NCBI GenBank assembly: GCA_025934955.1 | Contig: JAICWE010000019.1 | Span: 1 to 48,822 of the forward strand | Length of the DNA stretch: 48,822 nt | Source of the DNA: Gemmatimonadales bacterium | GTDB taxonomy: Bacteria > Gemmatimonadota > Gemmatimonadetes > Gemmatimonadales > GWC2-71-9 | Direction: 5' to 3' | Shown here: one piece after another, positions 29,595 to 37,611 of the stretch | Numbering within the stretch: the first letter of the stretch is position 1 | Layout: every line of letters begins with the position of its first letter | The notes under the pieces: generated by a model | What the model saw: only the letters and a program-made list of their open reading frames with translations | Databases searched by the model: none | Told to the model about the DNA's origin: nothing | Made by a program: the position numbers and the translations under genes

Positions 29595-31370
29595 ATGTCT
29601 GGAATTCGTGCGCTGACGACCGTCATGGCCCTGCTCGTCCTGCCCGCGGGCCTCGGGCTCGCCGCCGCGGGTCCGCTGGCCGCGCAAGGCATTCCGAAGG
29701 GCGCCCGCCGGGTGACGGTGACCGCGAACACTCCCCGGATGCTGGTCGCGAACCCCTCCACCAGCTCCGCCGCCGATTCGGCCGCGTCGGTCGCGATCGG
29801 GGTCGGCATGCGGAAGCGGATGGACAAGATCGTCGGCAGCGACTACCAGGTCCTGACCGACAGCATCATGAACGAGGCGCTGAAGCAGTACGACTTCCCG
29901 CCGAACGCGATCCTGAGCCCCGCGCTCAACATCCAGCTCGCCAAGAACATTCCCAGCACCAAGCTGGTGGTCACCTCGACCATGACCCGCGGCGGTGGCG
30001 GCCACGCGGTCACGGCGCGGCTGGTGGGCACCACCGACGAGGCCGGCTACGTGGTGAGCCTCGGACAGGAAGCGAACCAGGCGCTCCCCGATTTCGGCGG
30101 CAAGATCGCCGACGCGCTGGAGCCGGGCGTCAAGTCGGTCGGGGACGCGCGGAGCTGCATGGAGCAGCTCGACCAGAAGAAGTTCGACAAGGCGACGGAT
30201 GCCGCGAACAAGGCCCTCAAGACGGCGCCCAACAGCGGCCTCGCGCACTACTGCCTCGCGCAGATCGCGCGGGCGCAGAGCCGGCCCATCGGCGAGGTGG
30301 TGCAGCAGCTCCAAGCGACGACGAAGGGCGACAACCAGAGCCTCGCGGCGTACAGCCAGCTCGCCGACATCTATCAGGCGGAGAAGGATACCGCCAAGAC
30401 GGTCGCCATCTTCTCCGATCTGCTCCGGGTGGCGCCGACCAACCAGAAGCTGCGCGAGAACATCTTCAAGTACCTGCTCCAGGCAGGCAAGCCCGACGTC
30501 GCCAAGGACGTGGCCGACAGCGGCCTCAAGATCGACCCGGCCAACGCCGACCTGCTCGACCTCAAGAGCAACGCCTGCGCCTTCCTCAGCGACTTCAAGT
30601 GCGCCATGGAGGCCATCAATCAGCGCTGGCAGCTCGACTCGGTGCGGAGCGACACGCTCTTCCTGGCCAAGGCGGTCGCGTTCTCGGAGCAGCGGCTCGC
30701 CGACACCATGCCGCGTCCCACGAAGCAGGATACGCTCGACTACATCAGCTGGGTGCGCCGCAGCGCGGCCAAGAGCCCGAACAACCCGCAGGTACTCGCG
30801 AGTCTGGTGCGGGCCTACGGATTCGCCGGGCAGCCGGACAGCGCGCTCGCCATCACCCGCAAGCTGATGGCGGTGGATTCCACCAACGTGATCCCCGCGC
30901 TCGCGGCGGTGCAGTCGCTCGCCGCGTCGAAGCAGCTCGACAGCACCCACGCCGGTGAGTTCATCACGTTCGTACAGCGGCATGGCGACGCCACCGCGAA
31001 GGATCAGCTCGCCAGCATCCTGCTCACGGCCTCGGTCCCCTATCTCCAGCCGGACACGCACGACTGGGCCAGGGCGACCGGTCTGCTCAAGCAGTCGGTC
31101 GCGCTCGCCGACCCGAAGGGCAAGGTCGCGACGCCGGCCAACTACTACCTGGGCGTCGCGAATTTCCAGTACGCTGCCGAGGTCGACGGGCAGACCGAGA
31201 AGCAGAAGTCCTGCGATCTGGCCAAGCAGGAGGCGGGTTTGCTCAGCGACTCGCGCAACGCGCTGAACCTCGGAAAGGCGCAGAATGCCGACCAGGCCGC
31301 CAAGCTGCTGGGCTATCTCGACCAGTTCGACAAGCGGGTCGCATCGATGCAGAAGGCATACTGCAAGTGA
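29595..31370 (+). CDS. Secreted TPR protein with signal peptide
   Basis: This 591-residue protein starts with a classical signal peptide (IRALTTVMALLVLPAGLGLA, likely cleavage after LAA at residue 30). Its N-terminal part (about 45-170) has no motif I can name (MRKRMDKIVGSDYQVLTDSI, LVVTSTMTRGGGGHAVTARL). TPR repeats follow from about 185 to the end (GLAHYCLAQIARAQSRPIGE, AYSQLADIYQAEKDTAKTVA). Six or so cysteines are scattered in the exported part, including one near the C-terminus, so disulphides are possible. GGAGG at 29582-29586 lies eight bases before the ATG at 29595. Lysine and asparagine are more frequent than in neighbours, as usual for an exported protein. A periplasmic role in envelope assembly is a guess. 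Confidence 0.85.
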   Translation: MSGIRALTTVMALLVLPAGLGLAAAGPLAAQGIPKGARRVTVTANTPRMLVANPSTSSAADSAASVAIGVGMRKRMDKIVGSDYQVLTDSIMNEALKQYDFPPNAILSPALNIQLAKNIPSTKLVVTSTMTRGGGGHAVTARLVGTTDEAGYVVSLGQEANQALPDFGGKIADALEPGVKSVGDARSCMEQLDQKKFDKATDAANKALKTAPNSGLAHYCLAQIARAQSRPIGEVVQQLQATTKGDNQSLAAYSQLADIYQAEKDTAKTVAIFSDLLRVAPTNQKLRENIFKYLLQAGKPDVAKDVADSGLKIDPANADLLDLKSNACAFLSDFKCAMEAINQRWQLDSVRSDTLFLAKAVAFSEQRLADTMPRPTKQDTLDYISWVRRSAAKSPNNPQVLASLVRAYGFAGQPDSALAITRKLMAVDSTNVIPALAAVQSLAASKQLDSTHAGEFITFVQRHGDATAKDQLASILLTASVPYLQPDTHDWARATGLLKQSVALADPKGKVATPANYYLGVANFQYAAEVDGQTEKQKSCDLAKQEAGLLSDSRNALNLGKAQNADQAAKLLGYLDQFDKRVASMQKAYCK

Positions 31371-31383
31371 GCCGCGCCGCCCC

Positions 31384-31412
31384 TTGCCGGGGGCCGGCCC
31401 GCTCTCTACATT
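31384..31412 (+). promoter_or_regulatory. Predicted sigma-70 promoter before tRNA-Asp
   Basis: TTGCCG (31384-31389) and TACATT (31407-31412) are separated by exactly 17 bases, each matching four of six consensus positions. Transcription would begin near 31419, ten bases before the tRNA. The position in a 58-base gap of otherwise GC-rich sequence supports it. Confidence 0.5.
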
Positions 31413-31428
31413 CCGCCCCGCTGCGCCA

Positions 31429-31503
31429 GGGGCTGTAGCTCAGCTTGGTTAGAGTGCCGCACTGTCACTGCGGAGGTCGCGGGTTCGAGCCCCGTCAGCC
31501 CCG
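31429..31503 (+). tRNA. tRNA-Asp (GUC)
   Basis: The acceptor stem GGGGCTG pairs with CAGCCCC. The anticodon stem CCGCA/TGCGG has loop CTGTCAC, giving anticodon GUC (aspartate). The T arm has loop TTCGAGC, and the discriminator is G. The 3' CCA is not encoded. It is followed within 14 bases by a strong terminator. Confidence 0.95.
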
Positions 31504-31516
31504 CTGGCTTCGCATC

Positions 31517-31553
31517 CGACACCCCGTCCCCGCGGACGGGGTGTCGCGTTTTT
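31517..31553 (+). terminator. Rho-independent terminator after tRNA-Asp
   Basis: A perfect 13-base-pair stem (31517-31529 with 31534-31546, beginning CGACACCCCG) with a four-base loop CCGC is followed by GC and then five T at 31549-31553. It is the clearest intrinsic terminator in the window. It ends 22 bases before the rsmH start, so it ends the tRNA-Asp transcript or attenuates entry into the division cluster. Confidence 0.88.
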
Positions 31554-31575
31554 GTCCCGGTCCCGATCACCATTG

Positions 31576-32499
31576 ATGGCCGACTCGATCAGTCCCGCGC
31601 TGCATCGTCCCGTGCTGCTCGACGCCGTCGTGCGCGCGGCCGCCGGCGCGCGCCGCGCGGTGGACGCGACGCTGGGTCACGGTGGCCACGCCGAGGCGAT
31701 GCGGGCGGCCGGCGTCGAGGTGCTGGGCATCGATCGCGATCCCGACGCGCTCGTCACCGCGCGCACGCGGCTGGGCGACGGCGGCATCCGCTACCTCGAA
31801 GCCGCCTACGCCGACCCCGCAGCACTCGAGGCGGTGACGGCGTTCGTTCCCGACCTTATTCTTCTCGATCTCGGTGTCTCATCGCGACAGCTCGACCAGG
31901 ACCTCCGCGGCTTCACGTTCCGGCCCGGCGCGCCGCTGGACATGCGGATGGCCGACCGCGGCGCCACGGCCGCCGATCTGCTGAACCAGGCCGATGCCGG
32001 CGCGCTGGCGGAGATCTTCGAGGCGTTCGGCGACGAGCGCCGGGCCCGCGCTCTCGGCCGCGAGATCGTCCGCCGCCGGGCCCGCGCGCCGTTCGCGACC
32101 AGCGACGATCTGGTCAACGCGATCCGCGCCGTGCTCGGGCCCCAGTCGGGGCCGGGCGACTTCGCGCGGCTGTTCCAAGCGGTGCGCATCGCGGTGAACG
32201 GCGAGCTGGACCAACTCCGCACCGCGCTGCCCGCCTTTCGCGACGCGCTCACGCCGGGCGGTCGTCTGGCGATGATCACCTATCACTCGGGAGAGGACCG
32301 CGAGGTGAAGCAGCAGTTCCGCGAGTGGAGCCGCGCGTGCATCTGCCCGCCGAAGCAGCCGGTGTGCACCTGTCGCGGCCGCGCGCTCGGCCGGCTGGAG
32401 CCGCGCAAACCCATTCTCCCGGAGCCGGACGAAATCGCCGCCAACCCGCGCGCCCGGAGCGCCAAGCTGCGGATCTTCCGCCTCGCCGATGTCGCCTAG
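31576..32499 (+). CDS. rsmH: 16S rRNA (cytosine-1402 N4) methyltransferase
   Basis: RsmH (MraW) methylates C1402 of 16S rRNA and is normally the first or second gene of dcw clusters. The 307 residues show LHRPVLLDAVV, VDATLGHGGHAEAMRAAG (SAM binding), LLDLGVSSRQLDQDLRGFTF, RPGAPLDMRM, FQAVRIAVNGELDQL and ITYHSGEDREVKQQF. I chose the ATG at 31576; TTG codons at 31552 and 31573 are in frame but the former lies in the terminator. There is no mraZ upstream. The end overlaps ftsL by 11 bases. Confidence 0.97.
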   Translation: MADSISPALHRPVLLDAVVRAAAGARRAVDATLGHGGHAEAMRAAGVEVLGIDRDPDALVTARTRLGDGGIRYLEAAYADPAALEAVTAFVPDLILLDLGVSSRQLDQDLRGFTFRPGAPLDMRMADRGATAADLLNQADAGALAEIFEAFGDERRARALGREIVRRRARAPFATSDDLVNAIRAVLGPQSGPGDFARLFQAVRIAVNGELDQLRTALPAFRDALTPGGRLAMITYHSGEDREVKQQFREWSRACICPPKQPVCTCRGRALGRLEPRKPILPEPDEIAANPRARSAKLRIFRLADVA

Positions 32500-32779
32500 A
32501 CTCAAGGGCCGCCACTGGCTCCTGCTCTGGCTGCTGCTCTTCGTCGCGGTGAGCGCCGCGGTCGTGGCGCGGCAGTCCGCGGCGTACGCCACCGCGCGCC
32601 GCCTCGCGGCGCTCAAGGAGCAGCGGTTGACGCTGGAAGCGCGCCGGGCCGACCTCGAGCGGCGCATCCGGGTCGCGTCGGGACGGCAGACGCTGGTCGA
32701 GCACGTCGAGCAGACGCTCGGCCTGCACCAGCCGAGCGATTCGGAGTTCGTGTTGTTCCGGGTACCGCCGAGCCGCTGA
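32489..32779 (+). CDS. ftsL: FtsL-like cell-division protein
   Basis: This 96-residue bitopic protein has a short basic N-terminus, one membrane helix (about 9-28: HWLLLWLLLFVAVSAAVVAR) and a coiled coil with heptad-like leucines (RLAALKEQRLTLEARRADLE). Size, topology and position between rsmH and ftsI identify it as FtsL, although primary sequence is poorly conserved in this family. FtsL joins FtsQ/DivIB and FtsB/DivIC and helps activate FtsW-FtsI. The ATG at 32489 lies inside the rsmH end, and the stop shares a base with the ftsI ATG. Confidence 0.88.
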   Translation: MSPRLKGRHWLLLWLLLFVAVSAAVVARQSAAYATARRLAALKEQRLTLEARRADLERRIRVASGRQTLVEHVEQTLGLHQPSDSEFVLFRVPPSR

Positions 32780-34749
32780 TGGCAAAGCCCGCGGCGCGCA
32801 TTGCCGTCATCCAGGCCGCCTTCGCCCTCGGCATCGCGGCCGTGGTGCTCCAGTCCGCCGATCTCCAGGTCGTCCACGGCGCCCGCTGGGCGGCCGAAGC
32901 CCGGACGCAGCGTACCGCGCACGACACGCTACCGGCCCGGCGGGGCGCGCTGTACGACCGGAACGGCGTGCCGCTCGCCATCACCCAGGAGTTCTACCAC
33001 GTCGGTGTGGCGCCTAACGAAGTGGCCGACCCCGCCGGCACGTTGCGGCTGCTCAGCCGCCAGCTCGGCGTGCCGCTCGCGCCGCTGCAGCGGGACTTCC
33101 GCACCAGGCGGTATCTCTACTTCCACGGCCCGTTCACGGCGACGCAGCTCGAGCCGATCCGCTCGCTCAAGGGCATCCACCTGACGGGCGCCTACCAGCG
33201 GGCCTATCCGGCGCGCGATCTCGCCGCGGCGGTGGTCGGCCGGCTGGATCCCGGCACCGGCACGGGCTCGTCGGGGATCGCGCGCGCGCTCGATTCCGTG
33301 CTCACCGGCCAGCCGGGCGAGGCGGTGTTCCTCAAGGACCGGAGCGGTCGCAAGTACGAGTCGCCCTCGCGCCTGGTGCGCGAGCCCGTGGCCGGCGGCG
33401 ATGTCTGGCTGACCATCGACGCCGGGCTCCAGGAAATCGCCGAGCGCGGTCTCGACGACGCGCTCCACGCGCTCGGCGCCGAGGGCGGCGATGTGGTCTT
33501 CCTCGATCCGATGAGCGGCGAGGTGCTCGCGATCGCCTCGCGGCAGCACGCGGAGGGCGGCGGCGGCTCGGCCGGCCCGTCGTTCTTCACCACGCCCTAC
33601 CAGCCCGGCTCCACCGCGAAGCTGTTCACCGCCGCGGCGCTGCTGGTGCACCACAAGGTGGACAGCACCAGCGCGGTGAGCGGCCATGACGGGCTCTACC
33701 GCATGCCGGTGCGGGGCGGCCGCTTCTTCGTGATCGAGGACAGCCATAAGGAACCGGGGATGGTGACGCTGGCGCAGGCGATCGAGGTCTCCAGCAACAT
33801 CGCGATGGCGCAGTTCGCCCAGCGGCTGACACCGGTCGAGCAGTTCGAGACGCTGCGCGGTTTCGGCTTCGGCAGTCCCACCGGCATCGAGTTTCCGGCG
33901 GAATCGCGGGGCGTGCTCCAGATGCCGGATCGCTGGCTCCCCGACTACAGCCGCGCCAGCGTGGCGATGGGCTACGAGTTCAGCGTGACCCCAATCCAGC
34001 TCGCCGCGGCCTACGGTGCCATCGCCAACGACGGCGTGCTGGTGACGCCGACGCTGGTCCGGCAGATCCGCGACGCGAGCGGGCACCTCGTGTACCAGCA
34101 CCAGCCGGAGCCGGTGCGGCGCGCGATCCCGCCGGACGTCGCCGCGCGTCTCCGGGCGTTTCTCCGCGGCGCCGTGGGCAAAGGCGGGACCGGCGGCCAG
34201 GCGCAGCTCGCCAACTACGAGCTCGCGGGAAAGACCGGCACCGCGCGCCGCTTCGTGAACGGCCGGTACGCCTCGGGCGAGTACACGGCATCGTTCGCGG
34301 CGATCTTCCCGGCGGATCATCCGCAGCTGGTCGTGATCGTCAAGATCGACAAGCCGAGCATCGGCTCGTACTACGCGGCCAGCACCGCGGCGCCGACCAC
34401 CCGAGCCATGCTGGAGCAGGCGCTCGCCGCCCGGCAGGTGGCGATCGACCGCAGCCAGCTCGCCGCTCCGCTCGACTCGGCACCGGTCAAGGTCGCCGAC
34501 TCCGCCGAGCCGGCGCCGGCCCCGCCGCCGGTCGTCTTCCCCTGGCCCGACGCCGGCCGCGATCCGGCGCGGGCCGATCCGCTGCCGGTGCCGGACATCC
34601 GCGGAGTCGCGGTGCGGCAGGCGGTGCTGACGCTGCACCGGCGCGGGTTCAAGGTGTCGCTGCACGGATTCGGCACCGTGGTGCGCACCGATCCCGCCGG
34701 CGGCGAGAGCGCCGCTCCGGGAACCGCCATTTCCGTCTGGACCGATTGA
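32779..34749 (+). CDS. ftsI: Septal class B penicillin-binding protein (FtsI/PBP3) with PASTA domain
   Basis: This transpeptidase crosslinks septal peptidoglycan together with FtsW. It has one N-terminal membrane helix, a PBP dimerisation domain (ARRGALYDRNGVPLAIT) and a transpeptidase domain with all three motifs: S278-T-A-K281 in QPGSTAKLFTAA, S338-S-N340 in EVSSNIAMAQ and K485-T-G in AGKTGTARRF. At the end, about residues 593-656 (VPDIRGVAVRQAVLTLHRRG) form one PASTA domain after a proline-rich linker. PASTA-bearing FtsI is common in Gram-positive lineages (SpoVD, PBP2x). The length of 656 residues fits the added domain. Start and stop junctions are both TGATG. Confidence 0.97.
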   Translation: MAKPAARIAVIQAAFALGIAAVVLQSADLQVVHGARWAAEARTQRTAHDTLPARRGALYDRNGVPLAITQEFYHVGVAPNEVADPAGTLRLLSRQLGVPLAPLQRDFRTRRYLYFHGPFTATQLEPIRSLKGIHLTGAYQRAYPARDLAAAVVGRLDPGTGTGSSGIARALDSVLTGQPGEAVFLKDRSGRKYESPSRLVREPVAGGDVWLTIDAGLQEIAERGLDDALHALGAEGGDVVFLDPMSGEVLAIASRQHAEGGGGSAGPSFFTTPYQPGSTAKLFTAAALLVHHKVDSTSAVSGHDGLYRMPVRGGRFFVIEDSHKEPGMVTLAQAIEVSSNIAMAQFAQRLTPVEQFETLRGFGFGSPTGIEFPAESRGVLQMPDRWLPDYSRASVAMGYEFSVTPIQLAAAYGAIANDGVLVTPTLVRQIRDASGHLVYQHQPEPVRRAIPPDVAARLRAFLRGAVGKGGTGGQAQLANYELAGKTGTARRFVNGRYASGEYTASFAAIFPADHPQLVVIVKIDKPSIGSYYAASTAAPTTRAMLEQALAARQVAIDRSQLAAPLDSAPVKVADSAEPAPAPPPVVFPWPDAGRDPARADPLPVPDIRGVAVRQAVLTLHRRGFKVSLHGFGTVVRTDPAGGESAAPGTAISVWTD

Positions 34750-36218
34750 TGACCGCAAGCCTCGGCACATTGCTCGATGCGCTCCGGCGCGAGGATCTCC
34801 TCCTGTCGGTGCCGGAGCCGCACGTGCCGCTGGTGCCGAGCGGCGTCGGCATGGACAGCCGCACGATCACGCCGGGCATGGTCTACGTCGCCGTGCGCGG
34901 CTCCCAGGCGGACGGCCATCGCTTCGTACCGGATGCGGTGCGGCGCGGCGCCATCGCCGTCGTGGTGGAGCAGCCGGCCGACGCCGGCGTGCCGGAGGTC
35001 GTGGTCCGCGACGGCCGCCGCTCGGCGCTGGTGCTGGGGCGCGCGTGGTACGGCGATCCCGGCGCCCGCCTGACGCTCGTCGGCGTGACCGGCACCAACG
35101 GCAAGACGACGACCACGGGACTGCTGCGCCACCTGTTCAACGGCGGCGGCACGGCGGGCAGCATCGGTACGCTCGGCGCGTTCGACGGCGTGGGCGATGA
35201 GGTCGAGTCCACCGCCGGCACGCTCACCACCCCGGGCCCGATCGATCTCCAGGCCACGCTCGCCGAGCTGGTGCAGCGCGGCACGACTCACGTCGCGATG
35301 GAGGCGTCGTCGCACAGCCTCGATCAGGGGCGGCTCGACGGTCTCACGTTCGCCGCGGGAATCTTCACGAATCTCACCCGCGATCACCTCGACTATCACG
35401 GCACGATGGAGGCGTATTTCGCCGCCAAGCTGAAGCTGAGCGCGCTGCTCGCGCTCGGCGGGGTCGAGGTGGTGAATCGGGACGACGACGCCTGGCGCGC
35501 CATGCCGCGCGCCGCGCGACGCATCACCTTCGGGCTGCATCCCGATGCCGACGTCCGTGCCACCGAAGTTGAGCTCGATGCCGGCGGCAGCCGCTTTCGG
35601 CTCACGGGCTCCTTCGGCAGCACCGACGTCGCGCTCCCGCTGCTCGGCGACTTCAACGTGGCCAACGCGCTCGGCGCGGCCGCCTGCGCCCTGGCCCTCG
35701 GCCGGCCGCCGGCCGAGGTGACGGCGCGGCTCAACGCCGTGCCGCAGGTGCCCGGGCGGATGGAGCGGATCGCCGAGCGGCCGTGTGTCGTGCTACGCGA
35801 CTACGCCCACACGCCGGACGCGCTGGAGCGCGCGCTCGCGGCGCTCCGGCCGCTCACCCGCGGCCGCCTGATCGTGGTCTTTGGCTGCGGCGGCGACCGG
35901 GATCGCGGCAAGCGGCCGATCATGGGGCGGATCGCGGCGGAGCGCGCCGATCTCGCCGTGGTGACGTCGGACAATCCGCGGACCGAGAGCCCCGATGCCA
36001 TCATTGATGAAGTGGAGCAGGGGATGGGAAGCCGCCCGCATCTGCGCTTCGCCGATCGCGTCGCGGCCATCCAGGCGTCGCTCGCCGCGGCGCGAGCGGG
36101 CGACACGCTGCTGCTGGCCGGCAAGGGGCACGAGACCTACCAGGTGATCGGCACCGAGAAGGTTCCGTTCGACGAGCGTGAGATCGTGAGCGCGGCGGTG
36201 AACGGCGGCGGGAAATGA
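34749..36218 (+). CDS. murE: UDP-MurNAc-L-Ala-D-Glu:meso-diaminopimelate ligase
   Basis: MurE adds the third stem amino acid. The ATP loop is G115-TNGKTTTTG, the central domain has HVAMEASSHSLDQGR and FTNLTRDHLDYHGTMEAYF (with the lysine in YFAAKLKL that becomes carbamylated), and the C-terminal domain has DYAHTPDALERAL and FGCGGDRDRGKRP. The D408-N-P-R411 motif (SDNPRTESP) is diagnostic for meso-diaminopimelate rather than lysine. The length of 489 residues is normal. ATG 34749 shares its A with the ftsI stop; a TTG one codon upstream is the less likely start. Confidence 0.97.
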   Translation: MTASLGTLLDALRREDLLLSVPEPHVPLVPSGVGMDSRTITPGMVYVAVRGSQADGHRFVPDAVRRGAIAVVVEQPADAGVPEVVVRDGRRSALVLGRAWYGDPGARLTLVGVTGTNGKTTTTGLLRHLFNGGGTAGSIGTLGAFDGVGDEVESTAGTLTTPGPIDLQATLAELVQRGTTHVAMEASSHSLDQGRLDGLTFAAGIFTNLTRDHLDYHGTMEAYFAAKLKLSALLALGGVEVVNRDDDAWRAMPRAARRITFGLHPDADVRATEVELDAGGSRFRLTGSFGSTDVALPLLGDFNVANALGAAACALALGRPPAEVTARLNAVPQVPGRMERIAERPCVVLRDYAHTPDALERALAALRPLTRGRLIVVFGCGGDRDRGKRPIMGRIAAERADLAVVTSDNPRTESPDAIIDEVEQGMGSRPHLRFADRVAAIQASLAAARAGDTLLLAGKGHETYQVIGTEKVPFDEREIVSAAVNGGGK

Positions 36219-36228
36219 GGGACGCGCC

Positions 36229-37605
36229 GTGAGCGGCGAGGGCGCGGCACCGTTGCCGCCCGGTTGGCGCGCCGCCGACGTTCGTGCCGCGCTCGGGCCG
36301 CGCGGCGGGGACGATCAGTGCTTCACGACGATCTCCACCGACACGCGCGCGATCATCGCGGGCGCGCTGTTCGTGGCGCTCGTGGGCGAGCGGTTCGACG
36401 GGCATGCGTTCCTCCAGCAGGCGCAGGAGCGCGGCGCGACGGGAGCCGTGGTGCGGCGCGGCACGCCCGTGGTGGCCGGCCTGACGCTCTTCGAGGTGGA
36501 CGACACGCTTCGCGCGCTGGGCGACCTGGCGCGATTCCGCCGGCGGCGGCTCAGCGGCCCTGTCGTCGCCGTCACCGGGACCAACGGGAAGACCAGCACC
36601 AAGGAGATGCTCGCGGCCGTGCTCCGCACCCGCTACCGGGTGCATGCGACGCGAGCGAATCTCAACAATCTCGTCGGCGTGCCGACCACGATCCTCGAGG
36701 CGCCGACCGACGTGGAAGCGCTGGTGGTCGAAGCCGGCGCCAATCTGCCGGGCGAGATCCCGCGCTACCGCGAGATCATCGAGCCCTCGGCCGCGGTCGT
36801 CACCAACGTCGCCGAAGGCCACATCGAAGGATTCGGCTCGCTCGGCGGCGTCATGGCGGAGAAGCTCGCGCTGGTGCGCGGCGCTCCGCTCGCGGTCGTC
36901 GGTGACCTGCCGCCCGAGCTGGGCGAGCGGGCGCGCGCACTGGCCGGGCGGACGGTCGTCGCGGGGCTCACCGAGCGGGCGGAGCGCCGGCCGACGCGGG
37001 TCGCGAGCGACGAGCTGGGCCGCGCGACGGTCGAAGTGGACGGTCGCCGCTTCACCTTGCCGTATCCCGGCGCGCATCTCGCCGCGAACGCAATGCTCGC
37101 GTGGACGATGGCGGCGGAGCTGGGACTCGATCCCGACGCCTCGGCGCGGGCGCTCGCGAGCTTCACACTGCCGGGCGGCCGCTCCGAGCTGACGCAGGCC
37201 GGCGGCCTGACCATCCTCAACGACTGCTACAACGCCAATCCGCTCTCCTTCCGGGCGGCGATCGCGACGGCGGTGCAGCTCCGCAACGGACGGCGGCTCG
37301 TATTCGTCGCCGGCACGATGCGCGAGCTCGGGCCCGACGCGCCGCGGCATCACGCCGAGGTCGCCCGCGCACTGGTTGCGCTGGCGCCCGAGCTGCTGGC
37401 CGCCGTCGGCGATTTCGTCCCGGCGCTCGAGCCCTACCGCGCCGAGCTGGGCGATCGGCTGCTCACCGCGCCGGACGCGGCGGCGCTCGGGCCGCTCCTG
37501 GCGGCGCGGCTGCGCGGTGACGAGCTCGTCGTGTTGAAGGCATCCCGTGGCGTTGCGCTGGAACGTATACTTCCGTCCATCGCTCCCGCCGCCACCTCCC
37601 GCTGA
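36229..37605 (+). CDS. murF: UDP-MurNAc-tripeptide:D-Ala-D-Ala ligase
   Basis: MurF adds the D-Ala-D-Ala dipeptide to complete the stem pentapeptide. The 458 residues have the Mur domain order: STDTRAIIAGALFVAL at the N-terminus, VTGTNGKTSTKEMLAAVL (ATP loop with the MurF-type STKE), ANLNNLVGVPTTIL, VEAGANLPGEI, and the C-terminal LNDCYNANPLSFRAAI (usually NDSYNANP). The GTG at 36229 has AGGG seven bases upstream and follows murE by ten bases. Ddl, which supplies the dipeptide, is not in the window. Confidence 0.96.
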   Translation: MSGEGAAPLPPGWRAADVRAALGPRGGDDQCFTTISTDTRAIIAGALFVALVGERFDGHAFLQQAQERGATGAVVRRGTPVVAGLTLFEVDDTLRALGDLARFRRRRLSGPVVAVTGTNGKTSTKEMLAAVLRTRYRVHATRANLNNLVGVPTTILEAPTDVEALVVEAGANLPGEIPRYREIIEPSAAVVTNVAEGHIEGFGSLGGVMAEKLALVRGAPLAVVGDLPPELGERARALAGRTVVAGLTERAERRPTRVASDELGRATVEVDGRRFTLPYPGAHLAANAMLAWTMAAELGLDPDASARALASFTLPGGRSELTQAGGLTILNDCYNANPLSFRAAIATAVQLRNGRRLVFVAGTMRELGPDAPRHHAEVARALVALAPELLAAVGDFVPALEPYRAELGDRLLTAPDAAALGPLLAARLRGDELVVLKASRGVALERILPSIAPAATSR

Positions 37606-37611
37606 GGCCCG

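Noticed and set aside
29454-31503. The two tRNA genes considered as attachment sites of an integrated element
   Set aside because: There is no integrase, no direct repeat of a tRNA 3' end, and the gene between them is an ordinary exported TPR protein with matching composition.
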